This document shows, piece by piece, positions 1 through 14,695 of a DNA stretch of 64,000 nt (the first letter of the stretch is position 1; the number at the start of each line of letters is the position of its first letter). The notes under the pieces are model-generated. The model saw nothing but the letters and a program-made list of their open reading frames with translations. It was not told the origin of the DNA and made no database searches. Origin of the DNA: Epiperipatus broadwayi (taxonomy: Eukaryota > Onychophora > Udeonychophora > Euonychophora > Peripatidae); NCBI GenBank assembly GCA_028023455.1, contig JAQFVV010000453.1:433377-497376 (forward strand), read 5' to 3'. Both the position numbers and the translations under genes were made by a program.

Positions 1-1260
1 TGAAGTTTATATGTTTGCATCTGAGTTATTAATATATAAGAGACATAGGCCTGAGAATAAATGAAAAAGGAAAGAGATCTTGAACGGTTGGCTCAACACC
101 AAAAAGAGGTTGTACAGTTGAAAGAATTAATTGACTGGCTAGAAAGGAGAAAAAAAACATGACAATAGAATGAAAAGGACATAAGATCAGGCATTATAAG
201 ATAAACCAATATTTATTACAATATAAGACCCAGGATGATCCTGAGGAATGGAAGCCTGTCATACCTCAACCAATGACAGAGACAATTATAGCTCATGACA
301 ACCAGTTATATGGACACTATGGGATGGTCAAAACTGAACATTGGCTTAGGAAGTAATTCTATTGGCTGGGTATACATAGCCAGGTTATCACAGTAATAAA
401 CCAGTACAAAATCTGCCAGAAAGCCAAACCAGCAAACAGAAGTTACACAGCTCCAATGATATCCATGATCCCAAGAAAACTGCGAGAGATGATGGCTATG
501 GATTATTATGTTCTGTTATCAACATACAACAAAAAGAGGTTGCATCTTGTAGTAGTATAAGACTAATTCTTTAAATATTTGGCTGCATACTGCCAGAAAC
601 AAATACAGATGTTAAGATAGGGAAACTGCAGGTTCTTCTATCAGATCATGGTATGCCATTTGTATCTGGAGAATGGTAGAAGTGAATCCAGGGATTAAGT
701 ATCAAACACAAATTAAGATCCATTCACAACCCACAATCTAACCCTTGTGAACAAATAATGTGTGAGGTGAAATGGTTATTTAGAACTGACTTTCCAACAA
801 ATCACCAGGGTTGGGTCAAGCAAGTTCCAAATATATTCAATTACATTAATTAGTGTATTAATGAATCAACTCAGTTTTCACCTGTATGGTTACATTTCGG
901 TCAACATGCTTCTAAGTTGATAAAGGCTACCCTACCAGGAATGGAAGAGCCTCTCATAGATCCCAAAAGTAATATGACTCAGGTGTGTCAAACTCTTATC
1001 AAAAGGAGCCAAAAAAAACCCAAAATACCAGTAGGAGCCCTATTTAGATTTAAGACATTGGACAGAGTAATTATAAAGACATCACATGTAAGTGATCCTG
1101 GGAATTTTATATGCCAAAAGTTTTGTAATCTGTGTGAAGGTCCATTCCTTATTGAGCAATGCCAAGGAAACAATGGAATTTGAGTAGATATGGGGTGGGA
1201 GATCAGGGGTCCTATAATGCAAGATGCCTCAAATGTGTGCCACCACGCAAACAAATTTAT
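1..1260 (+). pseudogene. Degenerate Ty3/gypsy-type integrase
   Basis: Reading across several frames and stops gives the 3' part of a retrotransposon pol. Around 290-440 is a decayed zinc-binding region with the two histidines near AHDNQLYGHYG and a C-terminal half reading KICQKAKPAN, where the first cysteine of the pair appears to be tyrosine. Around 500-580 is the first catalytic Asp region (MAMDYYVLL followed by KRLHLVVV), interrupted by stops. Around 640-680 is LSDHGMPFVSGEW, the second Asp region. Around 720-780 is the glutamate helix (IHNPQSNPCEQ, then CEVKWLF). The longest surviving frame, 917-1183, is the C-terminal part (FKTLDRVIIKTSHVSDPG). The element runs off the left edge. No LTR was identified. 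Many stops and frameshifts mean it is dead. Assignment to gypsy-like integrases rests on the HHCC/DDE order and is fairly secure; the clade is not. Confidence 0.7.
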
Positions 1261-3516
<2,256 letters not shown>

Positions 3517-3582
3517 TGTCTCACCATATATATACTTACTATGTATGGAATACTTGGTATAATTATATTTTGATCTTAATAG

Positions 3583-3680
3583 CTTTTTTTTGCAATATGT
3601 CAAATGAGGTTACCGGGAAGCGAACCGGACCAGCTGCTTTGAAGACAGCTATGCTAACCACTAGACCACTAACTCTTGAC
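3583..3680 (-). mobile_element. tRNA-derived SINE copy 1
   Basis: On the minus strand the unit starts GTCAAGAG, has a box-A-like GGTCTAGTGGTTAGC, an anticodon-arm-like hairpin (GCTGTCTTCAAAGCAGC, loop triplet TTC), a box-B-like GGTTCGCTTCC, then CATTTGACATA and a short A run (T run on the plus strand at 3583-3591). The same architecture recurs in five other copies in this window. It is not a functional tRNA gene because acceptor-stem complementarity is absent. Confidence 0.8.
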
Positions 3681-3730
3681 TATATTTGTATATTTTCTAA
3701 TCAAATATACCCAGTCAAAATTAATTAAAT

Positions 3731-4400
3731 TACTATTGATTGTTTTATAAATGGTTGGATTTGGGATTTTGAAAACTTATTTTATAATTGATCTCTCTAA
3801 TTATTTATTGCCTCTGCAAATTTTTCTTTTTGTATTATATTTATTACAACAAAGGTATAAATAAGAGGTAACTAATATGTTGAAAAAAATAAATAATTAT
3901 CTGATTAGTCTATACTCTAAATGACTTTAGAAAAAAGAGGACAAAATGAAGTTTGAGTGAATGATTCTTTAAAAAGTGTCCAGACTTAGTAAAAAAGTTA
4001 CTAGTTGGGATCTTTTTCTTGATTATTTTGAATTCAACTTTCTGGATCCAATATGAAAATATATTTTTAGAAATTATTCATTTAACAAAACAGAATATAT
4101 AAAATTCTGTAATAGGGATGCAAGAGAGTGTTAATCGTGGCATGATAAAATATTACCCAAAATGTCGAGGAAATCTACTGAAGAGAATAAAAATGTCAAA
4201 ATCCAGCGCAATATCTTGGTATTAGAAGAAAAAATACTTCATCAATAAGAAGGGAAAAAATGACACTTTTACTGAAATTACATTACAGAAATATGTGGAA
4301 AACTTCTTTATAACTAATATAGTAATAAAAAATAAAAAATGAAAAGTAATGCATATAATTAAATATTGTGTAGTAAATATAATCCACAGGAAATTGATGA
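3731..4400. other. Unassigned AT-rich stretch
   Basis: No recognisable feature. It may include the badly decayed upstream part of the RTE relic that follows, but no motif supports that. Confidence 0.4.
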
Positions 4401-4439
4401 AAATAATATTTTATTTAAAAAACAGATGAAAAAATAGAG

Positions 4440-5580
4440 AAAATATTGACAATATTGCATACTAAGTGTTTAAATGATGTAGTCGTACCACGTACCACAC
4501 GTGACTAGAAAAATGCTGTAGTGATATCAATATTTAATGAAGGGGTAAAATAACTATTAATAAACCCAGGTCTATTAATCTTTTCTATGAATGATCTTTG
4601 TAAAATTATTACAACTTATCTATAGAGAACTTTAGATTCAAACCAATAAAAAATTTAGAAGAGAAATTAGTTGCAGCTTGGAAGATGCCATCTAGGTATT
4701 AGAGAAATTATGAAAAAAAAACTATCTAATATGAGTTGTCATTTTGCATTTAATTTGTAGATTATGCTAAAATATTTAACTTTATAAGCATTTTCTTTAG
4801 TGATTAAAGTTTACATTACCAAATCTTAGGCACAAAATTATGCCAACAACAATAATTAGATTATATAACTTCTTATGACACTTTACTGGAAATATTTTCT
4901 AAATTAAAGGGGGAATTAAGTGAATAAAAGTGAATAGAGATTACATAAGGCCTCTATATTTTGAAGCTGAAGTGATTTTTTTTTTTGTAAATAATGCTTC
5001 AGAACTTCAAAAAATATTACGTTATTCAGAAGAAAGCAAAATGTTAGACTAAAGTTAAAAGCTAACAAAACAAATGTAATATTCAATTTCATTTCAAAAA
5101 AAATAATAATCATTAGTTATAATAAAAAAAGTTAGAAATTACAGATATTATCAGTACATATTATTAATGTAGTGAAAATACAAATTATAAAAATAATCAT
5201 AGAATAACATTAAAAAAATAATATGCTTAAATGTTTTAAAAAAGAGTGTTTAATAATTGTGTTTGTCAGTAATTATGTATGATCAGAAACTTGGAATTTT
5301 ATTGGAATAGCAACCAAAAACTTATATAATATAATAAAGTACAGAAAGATGTTTTTGGAAAAACAAAGTGAAATATATGAATGAAAAAGAAAAACGGAAG
5401 TTTCTGACAATACAGAAAAAAATTATGTGCAAAAAAATAAAATTATTGCTGGAAATAATGATGTTTTAAACTCAATTCCAAAAGGCTTTAAGATAAAAAA
5501 GTTTTTTGGAACATGTAAAAAATTTGAAGCAGAGAAACAGGCATGGAGAGACCTCCAATCTACAGTGGATTACTGAGGAT
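4440..5580 (+). pseudogene. Degenerate RTE-clade LINE reverse transcriptase
   Basis: Frame-shifted plus-strand translation matches the better preserved RTE element at 24.0-26.9 kb over much of its length. AVVISIFNEG at about 4510 corresponds to the fingers region before NYRPIS. KIITTYL followed by RTLDSNQ at about 4600-4645 corresponds to its KIITTRLQRTLD. FVNNASELQKIL at about 4985-5020 matches its FANNASELQKML, just after where the FADD catalytic box should be; that box is destroyed. Downstream pieces at 5230-5580 match the C-terminal region, ending near EAEKQAWRDL. The remains are split by many stops and A-rich insertions, so this copy is much older than the 24-27 kb one. The clade call is by similarity to that element. 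Confidence 0.65.
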
Positions 5581-6383
5581 TTAAATAATTATGCTAAACT
5601 TTATTTAGATTCAGATATTTAGTTTTGGTGGCATTAGGTTTGTATTGCTTTGATAATTTTTGATTTATATCGTCATACAAAAGGTGATAAAATTTAATAG
5701 GACAAGTAGCTTCTGACCAACAACGATTGATACTCTAATCTTCAGGATTACTTCAGTGAAATTATGCTAAAATTTATGCATCATTAAAATAATAAATACT
5801 TTTTTTAAAAAATAAAATTAAAATAGCTAATACAGTACTATAGTATAAATAAAAAGAACATTTATTTAGTAAATTTTTTATTAAGATAAAACAATACATG
5901 CAAAAAAAAAAAGAATAGAAAAATAAATATATAAACCAAAAATAAAAGGAATTTTGATAAAATATTAAGAAAAAAAAATACTGATGAATATAAATAAAGG
6001 TCTATAAAATTATATAAAAAGCTATAGAGAATACACGAAATATATAGACTTACATCTATTAAATGAAACAAAGTTCGATTCTCTCCTTAAAACAAACAAC
6101 ATTAAAAAACAAAAAAAAACAATAAACAAATCTTTTAAAGAATATTAACAAAACACCTAAAAAAAAAAAAAAAACAGTTGAAATTTAAGTTATTTAATTG
6201 TATAGCAAATGCCTACTTATAATTTAACGAAAAAGAAGCAAATATTTCTGTAAATACATATTTAAAAAAAAATCTTTGTAATATATTTAATAAAAATTTA
6301 ATGGCAAAGATTGGAAAATAAATAAACAGTCAACAATCGACATTTGTATTTAATTTGTTTTTTTTTTTAAAAAAAAAAAAATA
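5581..6383. other. AT-rich non-coding stretch
   Basis: A- and T-homopolymer-rich sequence; a 69-residue minus frame within it is low-complexity and not supported as a gene. Confidence 0.5.
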
Positions 6384-6499
6384 GTCAAGCGTTGTTAGCC
6401 GAGAGGTCAGCGCAGCCGCCTTGCAAGCAAGCAGTTGGTTGCAGACGGTTGTTGCGGGTTCCCCTTCCGGCCGATGCTATGACATATGGAAGAAAAAAA
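6384..6499 (+). mobile_element. tRNA-derived SINE copy 2
   Basis: Begins GTCAAGCGTTG, has box-A-like TAGCCGAGAGGTCAGC, an anticodon-region CCGCCTTGCAAGCAAG, box-B-like GGGTTCCCCTTCC, then GCCGATGCTATGACATATG and a terminal A run. The variable-arm region is longer than in the other copies. It is preceded by a T/A-homopolymer stretch. Pol III promoter elements are degenerate but recognisable. Confidence 0.82.
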
Positions 6500-7228
6500 T
6501 ATTAATTTAAAGCATTTGGGGTTTGATTATAACTAATTGTCATTAAAAATAATTTTGTTTTTAAAATGAAAAACAATTTATAATTACAATCAAGATATTA
6601 TATATTCTTCAATCTAGATTTTAGGTAAAATATAAAAAAGTAAAATTTTCTACTGTAATTACTAGAATAAGATTGAAACATCTTTAGTGTAAATAGAATT
6701 GCGCAATATGTTTAAAAGACCTCCTCTGATTATTTTCCAGCAAATTGTAAGAGTTATGTATATAATCATCATTTCCATTAAATTTTAAATCTTATCAACC
6801 TACTGGGAAATATATGTTTTTAAGTTTGATTAGATTTTCAGATCGATAACACATTTTTCTCGTTTTCTAGTAAACTAAGCTCAGTTTATCTTATCTGTCT
6901 ACTTTACAATTGTTCTTGTCTCTGCGTATTTGTCCATATATTGAAATTGCCTATCTATATATTATCTTCTATCAGTATGACCAGTCCAGTTACATTTCAA
7001 ATTCTTCATTGTTTTAATTAATTTATTTATTTAGAATGTGATTTTTTTTCCTTTTAGATAGTCTAATATATTGACAAAATATGATTAAAAAACTGATTAA
7101 GACTGTGAAATCCTATTTCTGGAGTAGAACTCTGCACAGTTTGGTGCGTAGGTAGAACAACTGATTTGGGACAGGAGATCCCAGGATTAATTTCGGTACT
7201 TGCAGGCTCTGGCATTCAAAGTTTTATG
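6500..7228. other. Unassigned AT-rich stretch leading to the pyrimidine tract
   Basis: No recognisable gene. The last 100 bp (about 7110-7228) are less AT-rich and contain GGCTCTGGCATTCAAAGTTTTATGG, which resembles the minisatellite unit on the other side of the tract. Confidence 0.45.
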
Positions 7229-7834
7229 GCTTTCTTTCTTTCTTTCTTTCTTTCCTTCTCTCTTTTTTCTTTCTCTCTTTCTTTCTTTCGTTCTTTTCTT
7301 TCTTTCTTTCTTTCTCTCTTTCTTTCTCTCTTTCTTTCTTTCTTTTCTTTCTTTCTTTTCTTTCTTCCTTCCTTCTTTCCTTTCTTTCTTTTTCTCTTTC
7401 TTTCTCTCTTTCTTCCTTCCTTCCATTCTTTCTTTCTTCTTTCCTTTCTTTCTTTCTTCCTTCCTTCCTTTCTTTCTTTCTTTCTTCCTTCCTTCCTTTC
7501 TTTCTTCCTTCCTTCCTTCCTTCCTTTCTTTCTTTCCTTCCTTCCTTTCTTTCTTTCTTCCTTCCTTTCTTTCTTTCTTCCTTCCTTCCTTTCTTTCTTT
7601 CTTCCTTCCTTCCTTTCTTTCTTTCTTTCTTCCTTCCTTCCTTTCTTTCTTCCTTTCTTCCTTTCTTTCTTTCTTTCTTCCTTTCTTTCTTCCTTCCTTC
7701 CTTTCTTTCTTTCTTCCTTCCTTTCTTTCTTTCTTCCTTCCTCCCTTTCTTTCTTTCTTTCTTCCTTCCTTTCTTTCTTTCTTTCTTCCTTCCTTCCTTC
7801 CTTCCTTCCTTCCTTCCTTCCTTTCTTTCTTTCT
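7229..7834. repeat. 606-bp TTTC/TTCC polypyrimidine tract
   Basis: Almost pure pyrimidine on the plus strand, mixing CTTT and CCTT tetranucleotides. The absence of stop codons creates frames on both strands, rich in Phe/Leu/Ser on one and Lys/Glu/Arg on the other; these are not genes. Mirror-symmetric polypurine-polypyrimidine DNA of this length can form triplex (H-DNA). Confidence 0.97.
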
Positions 7835-7839
7835 GTGCT

Positions 7840-7945
7840 CAAGCATCTTATGGGATTCATGCTGGCATTTACAAGTCTGATGTTAAAACTTCTTATGGGA
7901 TTAATTCTAGTTCTCAAAAGTCTGGTGATCAAACTTTTTATGAAC
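7840..7945. repeat. Minisatellite, about 46-bp units
   Basis: Two diverged units and part of a third, each beginning with CTTATGGGATT or TTTTATGAA and ending near AAGTCTGRTG. A related fragment, GGCATTCAAAGTTTTATGG, precedes the pyrimidine tract at 7210-7228. This suggests the tract expanded inside the minisatellite. Confidence 0.65.
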
Positions 7946-8899
7946 CCCCAAGCAATAAAACCATAAGACTTTTACTTTTATAGTGTAGATAAAAAAATGA
8001 TAATGGATTGTCCTGAATATCTTGTTGAGATTTCAATAATATGTTTTAATAAAGTTAAGGGTGATGTCTGTTTGTCTCTTTTTTCGTGTATGTCACTTTT
8101 GGCTTCACCTTATTAATTCTTATAAACTTCTATGCATACTTTGTTGTGACACATTCATCATGAATAGTTTTTTTATTGGCTAAACCACAGTGACTTTCCT
8201 TATTATAACATCTTAGTTTAGTATGGTGCAATGGTGGATTCTGGAGCTCAAGTTATTGAATATCTATCCACTCTATCAATTCTAGTGCTTGAATCTTTAA
8301 TGAAGACCTATGCAATGAATCACTTATCTTTGTCATTCATGAATATCATTATGATATATATATATATATATAAACAAAAATGCAAGTTAAATCAACTTGA
8401 CAGGAATAATATATATATATATATGTATTAAGCTTACTTAATCACATTAGTGTCTATACATCTTCTGGTCATAGTCTACTACATGATAAAGTTATCTTCT
8501 ACAGAAATGTGAAGACTTTAAATTCACTAGGCTGGTGAATAAGTTTTCAATGCATTTTTATTTTGGTTTTATTGTTCCAATTAAGATTAGGTAGACATTT
8601 TATTCTGATTAATTTTGGATAAAAATCTAGATTGGTTTGTGCTAGTTGCCTTTAAATAGTTTGTTTAAAATATTGAAAAATATCAAGTTTTACCCAGTCT
8701 GGATATTAATATTATGTTTTGGCGATAGCAGGGAGACATATTACTATCTTGCTATTAAGGTCATAAATTAATAATTATAAAATAGAAAGAAGTCTAAAAA
8801 AATGATAAAAATTAGAAAGATATAAAACAACACATTAATATTTAAAAGAAGTTTTGCCGACAAAAAAAAAGATTATTGAGAATAATGATTATAATCTTA

Positions 8900-9480
8900 A
8901 AAAAAATGTATGGAACTATTATGCAATAATATTAACCAATAATAAAAAAAGTTGATAATGTATAATTCACAATACCACGTAAAATGTCACATCTTTAAAA
9001 TTAAAAGGGTGAGATAAGTGATTAAATGTATGATGAATTAAAATAATAATAAAATTATTACTGATTTATTCTATATCAGTTAATTCTAGAACATTTATGT
9101 AGACATGGATAATCATAGTACCTTTGATGGAGTTAGAGTAAAATTATAATAAAGGAGCGCTACATTTAAAACAGATATTAATTGTAAGCAAGAAGAATGA
9201 GATTAATTTGTTTTGAGTTTATGATCAGTATAATTATTTAAACATACATACAAACATTAATAAAACAAATGTTGACAATGTTATACATTAAATGCTAAAT
9301 AATAAAGGTATATCATATGACTAAAACAAAGCATAAGTGTTAGTATCTCGTTGCTTAAAAAAGTTAAATATAGAGATATGGATTACTTACTCATCAATTG
9401 TTTATTATTATTATATAAGATTTTTATAAAGGCATTATTATATGTTCCCTACCTTATTCCATTCATTACACTCAGGTTTA
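8900..9480 (+). pseudogene. Possible remnant of an RTE LINE
   Basis: Plus-strand pieces weakly match the linker and fingers region of the RTE element at 24-27 kb: a segment near 9290 resembling DNVIHEMLNNK, and near 9320-9400 a segment where the DWKNA and YRPIS motifs would fall. Stops are frequent and no catalytic motif survives. Treat as a low-confidence relic. Confidence 0.3.
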
Positions 9481-9587
9481 GTGTTAACATCACCAGTTTC
9501 ACCTATCAAAATTTCAGGGATTAATGATTGCTTTGAACTTCATGAGTCACTTTCATTCATAAAATTAGGATCATTTTCCAATACAGG

Positions 9588-10585
9588 TCAATTCTTTCTT
9601 TGACCAATTTCTACCTTAAGATTGTCCATTTGTTTTCCTAAGGTCATAATTTGCTCCATCTTTTCCTGCACAATCACATTCAGAATTTTAATTCTACTAT
9701 TAACAACTGATATAGATTTATCTATTTCTGCCTTACAATATTTGCACATATTCGTCTTTTCTGAATTCATACTTATATTTTTTTTCCTAATGTCAAACTC
9801 CATCAATTTCCATATACTCATACATTCATCTTTGACCAATTGATTTAATCTTCCCTCAAAATTTTGAATATCATTAGACATATGGTCTGCTCCTTTAATT
9901 GGAAACAGCCATAGTAAGTGTCTGCATTCTCTCATGAATATCTTGTATTTATTATCCTCTACTTCAGGAGTAATTTTTATGAATCTTCCTTGCTATCTAC
10001 CATGACTGCTTTCTTTTGATGTCTGAGTGCATTTTCCATCCTAACTTCTATTTCCTTGTATTGAGTCTGAAAAGAACAATCCATCAAATTGTTAAAACTT
10101 CTGAATTTCCCTCTTAAAACTTTGTTATTGTCTAGAAATTGTTTTTGAAAGTTTTGACATTCCTGCCTAGATTCTTCTAACTTTCTATTTAACTTTTGAA
10201 GCTCCAATCTAATATCTTCCCTAGACTTGTCCACCTTTTCTTTTAAAGGCAGAGACTCATTTTTGTCTCCTCTCATAACAATAAAACTTTAACTTTAACT
10301 TTGCTTAATTTAGCAACCAACTTAAAACTTAAAGCCTAGTTGTCAGCTTCCAATTTGTTAATTAAAGCTTGTCTGTCATCTCTATCTTTACCTCTTGTTT
10401 CATTAAACTTACTGTACAATTTAGCATCAAATTAATACTTAATGCCTAGTTATCAGATTCTAATAATAGGTACTTAGCATTGTTAGCATATTATCAAATA
10501 TTCTTTTCATTTCAGCCATTCTCATAATATTCCAATTACAAGTTGTGGTCCTCCCAATAAATCAGGATTAATATCACTCATTTAT
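9588..10585 (-). pseudogene. Coiled-coil gag/ORF1-like relic
   Basis: Minus-strand frames at 9977-10276 (99 residues) and 9588-9935 (115 residues), probably one former ORF broken by frameshifts. A plausible original start is the Met codon near 10581 (MSDINPDLLGG). The 99-residue piece is strongly heptad-like (VDKSREDIRLELQKLNRKL, then VLRGKFRSFNNL), and the second is also Lys/Glu/Asn-rich with predicted helices. No CCHC knuckle, protease or RT is seen. Such coiled-coil proteins occur as LINE ORF1 or retrotransposon gag; the choice is inference. Confidence 0.4.
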
Positions 10586-11730
10586 ATTTTAATATAACAA
10601 ACTATTTAAAAATTTAATAGTGTTAAATATTTAAATAAATTTATTTACCAATAATACAATAGATAATCTGAAACTTGTTACACCAGCCACTGCCATCTGC
10701 AAAAGGAAAAAAATAGAAACAAAGACAACACAACATCCACTTATCTCCAATGCTTAGTTATTTGTTATACCATGTCCATATCTATACAAGCATATGACAT
10801 CATCTGGAGGGATTCAAATATTCTATCAGACTATTAAAATAAACAATAATATAAAATTATTTTAACCATTTGCTAGGTCACTTAACACAAACTATTCTTT
10901 ATACTCTAGCAAACTAAGATAATTCTACAATCGTTCACAACATATATAACCCTCAGTTAATTGTTCCTTATTTGGGCTCTTAATTGGTTGTGCCAAATTA
11001 TATAATGCTAACTGGGGTGTACATGACAGCTATGAGATTATTTAATATGTTTCTGAATGAAATATGTCCTGAAAGTTCAATCAGTCAAACTCTACAACAG
11101 TAAATGGTTGCTGGTTTGCATTGCAGACAGAATATATCCATAGTGCTATATACACAATAACTTATACAATAATAGAAGTAGTTAAATATCTATCACCACT
11201 GATCATTTAGTTCCAATAATAAAACATCATATACATTCATATAAAAAAGAGGATATTTCTTAATTATGTTATTTGAATCAGAGTGCCAGTTTTATAGATC
11301 ATTAAACAAAAAACTAGATACTTAATTATTAGGCAAATTCAATAGCATAAACATTATAGATATCTAATATTGTGATAACAATATTATTTCTGAATTTATT
11401 CTGGAGCCAAAGAGTATTTTATTGTGCTACAGATAAACTATTATTATATGAAACTATAATACTTACATTTTATATCTCAGGGTATTCTAGATAAAGACAG
11501 ATGACTAACATTTAAACATTTAACGGACCAAATAGGTTGATGTGACAAGTGTTATCTTATTTTCAAAGAAAATGTTAAGTCATTAAAAAAAAATCAAATG
11601 AACAAATTTATTTTAATTAACAGAAAAATTATTAAGCATGAATAAAAAATACATATATATAATTTAATAATGAAGATTCACATTTTTAAAAAATTAAAAT
11701 ATGAAGATATTCTTGTATATCGATCTAATG
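10586..11730. other. Unassigned stretch
   Basis: AT-rich sequence with no recognisable coding, RNA or repeat feature apart from homopolymer runs. Confidence 0.45.
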
Positions 11731-11779
11731 ACTTTTAGCTGAAAAACACAGGCTTATATATACCTGTGTCTATATATGT

Positions 11780-12045
11780 AATAGACAGGGTATGAGCACA
11801 CTTTCACATGACCCACCACTCTCCACACTATCTCATAACACTGATACACCTGAACATACATATGTCGAAAAGATAAATAATCACCAATATACGTATTTCA
11901 TGCTAAACCAGCAATCATCAGTTGGTCCAGATTACTATCTCTACACATATATGCTACAAGTGCTCAGATATATATTAAGATAGCAAATCCTCCTACTTTA
12001 ATGGACAGGCTTCAATCTACTACACACTCCAACTCTTTGAGATTA
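11780..12045 (-). mobile_element. Ribozyme repeat family B, copy B1
   Basis: One of four copies of a roughly 280-bp repeat in this window (others: the pieces 29160-29252 and 30951-31077, 52634-52715, and 58690-58970). The copies share the blocks CACCACTCTCCAC, GATAAATAATCACC, CAGTTGGTCCAGATTAC and TTTAATGGACAGGC. In the reverse orientation the unit contains a hammerhead-like core (listed separately), and copies B2 and B4 end with a box-B-like GAGTTYGAATYCC, hinting at a tRNA-derived or Pol III part. No poly(A) was found. This copy is probably nearly full length. Confidence 0.75.
11878..11934 (-). ncRNA. Hammerhead ribozyme, type I (family B1)
   Basis: Read on the minus strand: CTGATGA core (11915-11921), stem II TGCT/AGCA with loop GGTTT, GAAA (11896-11899), then a self-complementary TACGTA giving a 3-bp stem III with loop CG, and the triplet ATA as predicted cleavage site (H17 = A). 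Stem I pairs CCAA with TTGG next to the core, then TAATC with GATTA beyond an internal loop. All invariant core nucleotides are present. A T-T mismatch lies at the base of stem II, and AUA is a less common but allowed NUH triplet. Activity is predicted, not shown. Confidence 0.75.
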
Positions 12046-13584
12046 TTATAAATACTCAAATACTATAATTTAATAAGATTATGCATTAACCATTCTCATT
12101 TATATTAATAATTTACAAACTAATCAATTCTCATATATATATATATTTCCATGTGATTGATCAAATAGATATATATTTTATACCTTAATATTCTTTGCAT
12201 AAATATTTAACTTTACCAATTCGTACTTAATTTTTAATAAATTTCAAATTTTCATCTGTCATGAAAATATCCTCAAGCTAAGTACATGTATATATATCTA
12301 AAAAAAATTAAGTGTTATTTATACCTTTTGTTAATATAAGATATTCGCATATTCTTATGTTAAGAATATAATAAAATAGTCATTCTGTAATCTAAAACAC
12401 GGCCATTAACATATCATTGCAATTATATTTTTTAATGCTATTAAATATTAAAAGTATAATCTACATCAATTTGATCAGTATTGCAAATTATTTATCAAAG
12501 AAAACTTTAATCTAACAAACATAATCAGGTTTATGATTCTTTAACCATTCCCAATCAGATTATCAGTGCACAAAAACAAAACTCATTCCCCCCATTTATA
12601 ATTAAACTCATCCCCCCATTTATAATTCAAGATGTTTGTAAAAAAAATCAGTAATATATATAATTTCGATCACCTTATGAAATTAGTGCCCCCAAACTCT
12701 ATATATGTTTATAATCATATTATAAATTTGATCTTTTCTATCCTTTTTTTTTGAACATGCTGTTAGAAACGTATATATATAATTTCTTATTTTTTTTTTG
12801 GAAGCAGTTGAAAGCGAAAGTCTTTAGTAGGTCATTCTTTCATTATGGATCCAAGGATTTAAAAACCATACTGAGTTCATTGATGCCAAAGAAAAACTTG
12901 GGAATAATCTGATCTTCAATTAATAAAGTGACCATTGCTGGTGATGTTTGACACTATCCTAGTTTTTATTGTTCTTGCCTGAGTAATTGCCTAGTTGAAG
13001 CAAATTGCAGCTAGAGTAGAGTTATCTTCCTAACCTGCCGTTCTTTTGGTCAGTTATACCTTAAGTAAAATTATTATTAGTTTATTGAAGAGAACTAAAT
13101 AAACTGCTAGTGCTATTGAAGAAAAGTCAGTTTTTTGTGTTAACAGCCATTTTAACTGCATCTGGAATACAACACATCGTTCAAACTTTAAATATACAAC
13201 ACTGATCAGCGTATCTCTTATTTAGAAAAAAAATACTGAAGTCAAATTTGCTCTGAATAATATTATGTATCCCATTTAATTTTTTTAAAAAATAACTTAA
13301 TACAATAATTTAACAAACATTTTTGACAAAATTAACTTACAATGATAATTTTTTAAATATATTTTTCATACATAACTGATCTCTGATGTTATTCATTCTA
13401 TCTATAATATATTGTATTATATTGACATTATTTAATTATTGTTATAAAGTATAAATATTATAAACACTATTTAAATGAAGATATTTGTTTTAGAAAAAAA
13501 ATAGCCAATGGATTTTGATTCTATGATCAAAGTTTTAATAATCCCATGTCCATTAAATGACATGGTGAAGGGAGTGGGAACAAT
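12046..13584. other. Unassigned AT-rich stretch
   Basis: No gene seen. Contains a short direct duplication of a unit reading CATTCCCCCCATTTATAATT (about 12583-12624) and scattered AT runs. Confidence 0.45.
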
Positions 13585-13721
13585 CTTCATAATATATATG
13601 TAATAATATTATAATTTAATGTCTGTATTTCTTCAAATCAATATACATAATCTTATAATTGAATATTTATAAATACAGTAATTAGATATATGTAAAGTAT
13701 AACTTTAAAAATTTTATCCAC

Positions 13722-13763
13722 TTAGGAGTGCTTTCGACTATCCTTATAGTCTTTGTCAACTAA
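13722..13763 (-). ncRNA. Hammerhead-like motif, family D (left arm of D1)
   Basis: On the minus strand: TTAG, then TTGACAA (in place of CTGANGA), an extra A, stem II GACTA/TAGTC with loop TAAGGA, GAAA, a one-base-pair extension G-C with loop CA, T, C (predicted cleavage), then CTAA pairing with TTAG. The geometry matches a minimal-stem-III hammerhead. The core differs from canonical by C3 to T and G8 to A, which would preserve the 3-8 base pair. Confidence 0.45.
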
Positions 13764-14653
13764 TACTTTGAAAGGCTAACCTTCCCACAATTCCATGATC
13801 TTAGCATTTTTTGCCTGTCTATTAATTAAGACTTATTTGTATTTGTATATTAACATAGCTTTTTTTATTTTCCTTTTGTTGTTATTTTTTTCAATTTGCA
13901 ATATTTTTACATTATTATAATTGAAGTTAAAACCATAAATACATGAGTTATGGTTGTAAAAAACAGATGCTAAACCATTATTATTTACTTTGCAATTTTG
14001 TTTCATTTTCTGAACCCTTTTTAATAATAGCAAGTGTTCGTTAGATCTTTTTTCCACTATATATATGCTACCACACTTACATGCAATTTTTATTTATAAA
14101 TGAGGTTTTATTTTTAGAGTTATTTATGATTGTTTAAGGTAGGAGAGGTGTAAAATGCAATGTCACACACCTTTATAAATTGTCCTTATAAAATTTATAA
14201 AGGTATATGTAATATTGCATTTTACACACCTCCTACATTAAACAAATTAATAATTAACTCTAAAGATAAAACCTAATTTATAAATAAAAAATGCATCATT
14301 TATGAATGGATATGTAGGAGTGATAGTGAATATATAGGGGTATTGAGATTCACATTGGAAAAAAAAAACTAAAGTGCACTCACTGTTATTAAAAAGGGTT
14401 CAGAAAATGAAACAAAATTGCAAAGTAAATAATAATGTTTCAGCATCTGTTTTTTTATGACCATAATGAGTCATGTATTTGCAGTTTTAACTTCAATTAT
14501 AATAATGTAAAAATATTGCAAATTGAAAAAAATAACAACAAAGGGAAAATAAAAAAAGCTATGTTAATATACAAATGCAAACAAGACTTAATTAACAGAC
14601 AGGCAGCAAACATTAAGATCATGGAATTGTGGGAAGGTTAGCCTTTCAAAGTG

Positions 14654-14695
14654 TCAGTTGACAAAGACTATGAGGATAGTCGAAAGTGCTCCTAA
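14654..14695 (+). ncRNA. Hammerhead-like motif, family D (right arm of D1)
   Basis: TTGACAA at 14658-14664, stem II GACTA/TAGTC, GAAA at 14682-14685, G-TG-C stem III, then TC with predicted cleavage after 14691. Stem I (TCAG with CTAA) has one mismatch. It carries the same T3/A8 core variant as the other family D copies. Confidence 0.42.

Noticed and set aside
7166-7966. Long frames of 219-266 residues on both strands
   Set aside because: They are translations of the TTTC/TTCC tract, which has no stop codons; composition is pure low complexity.
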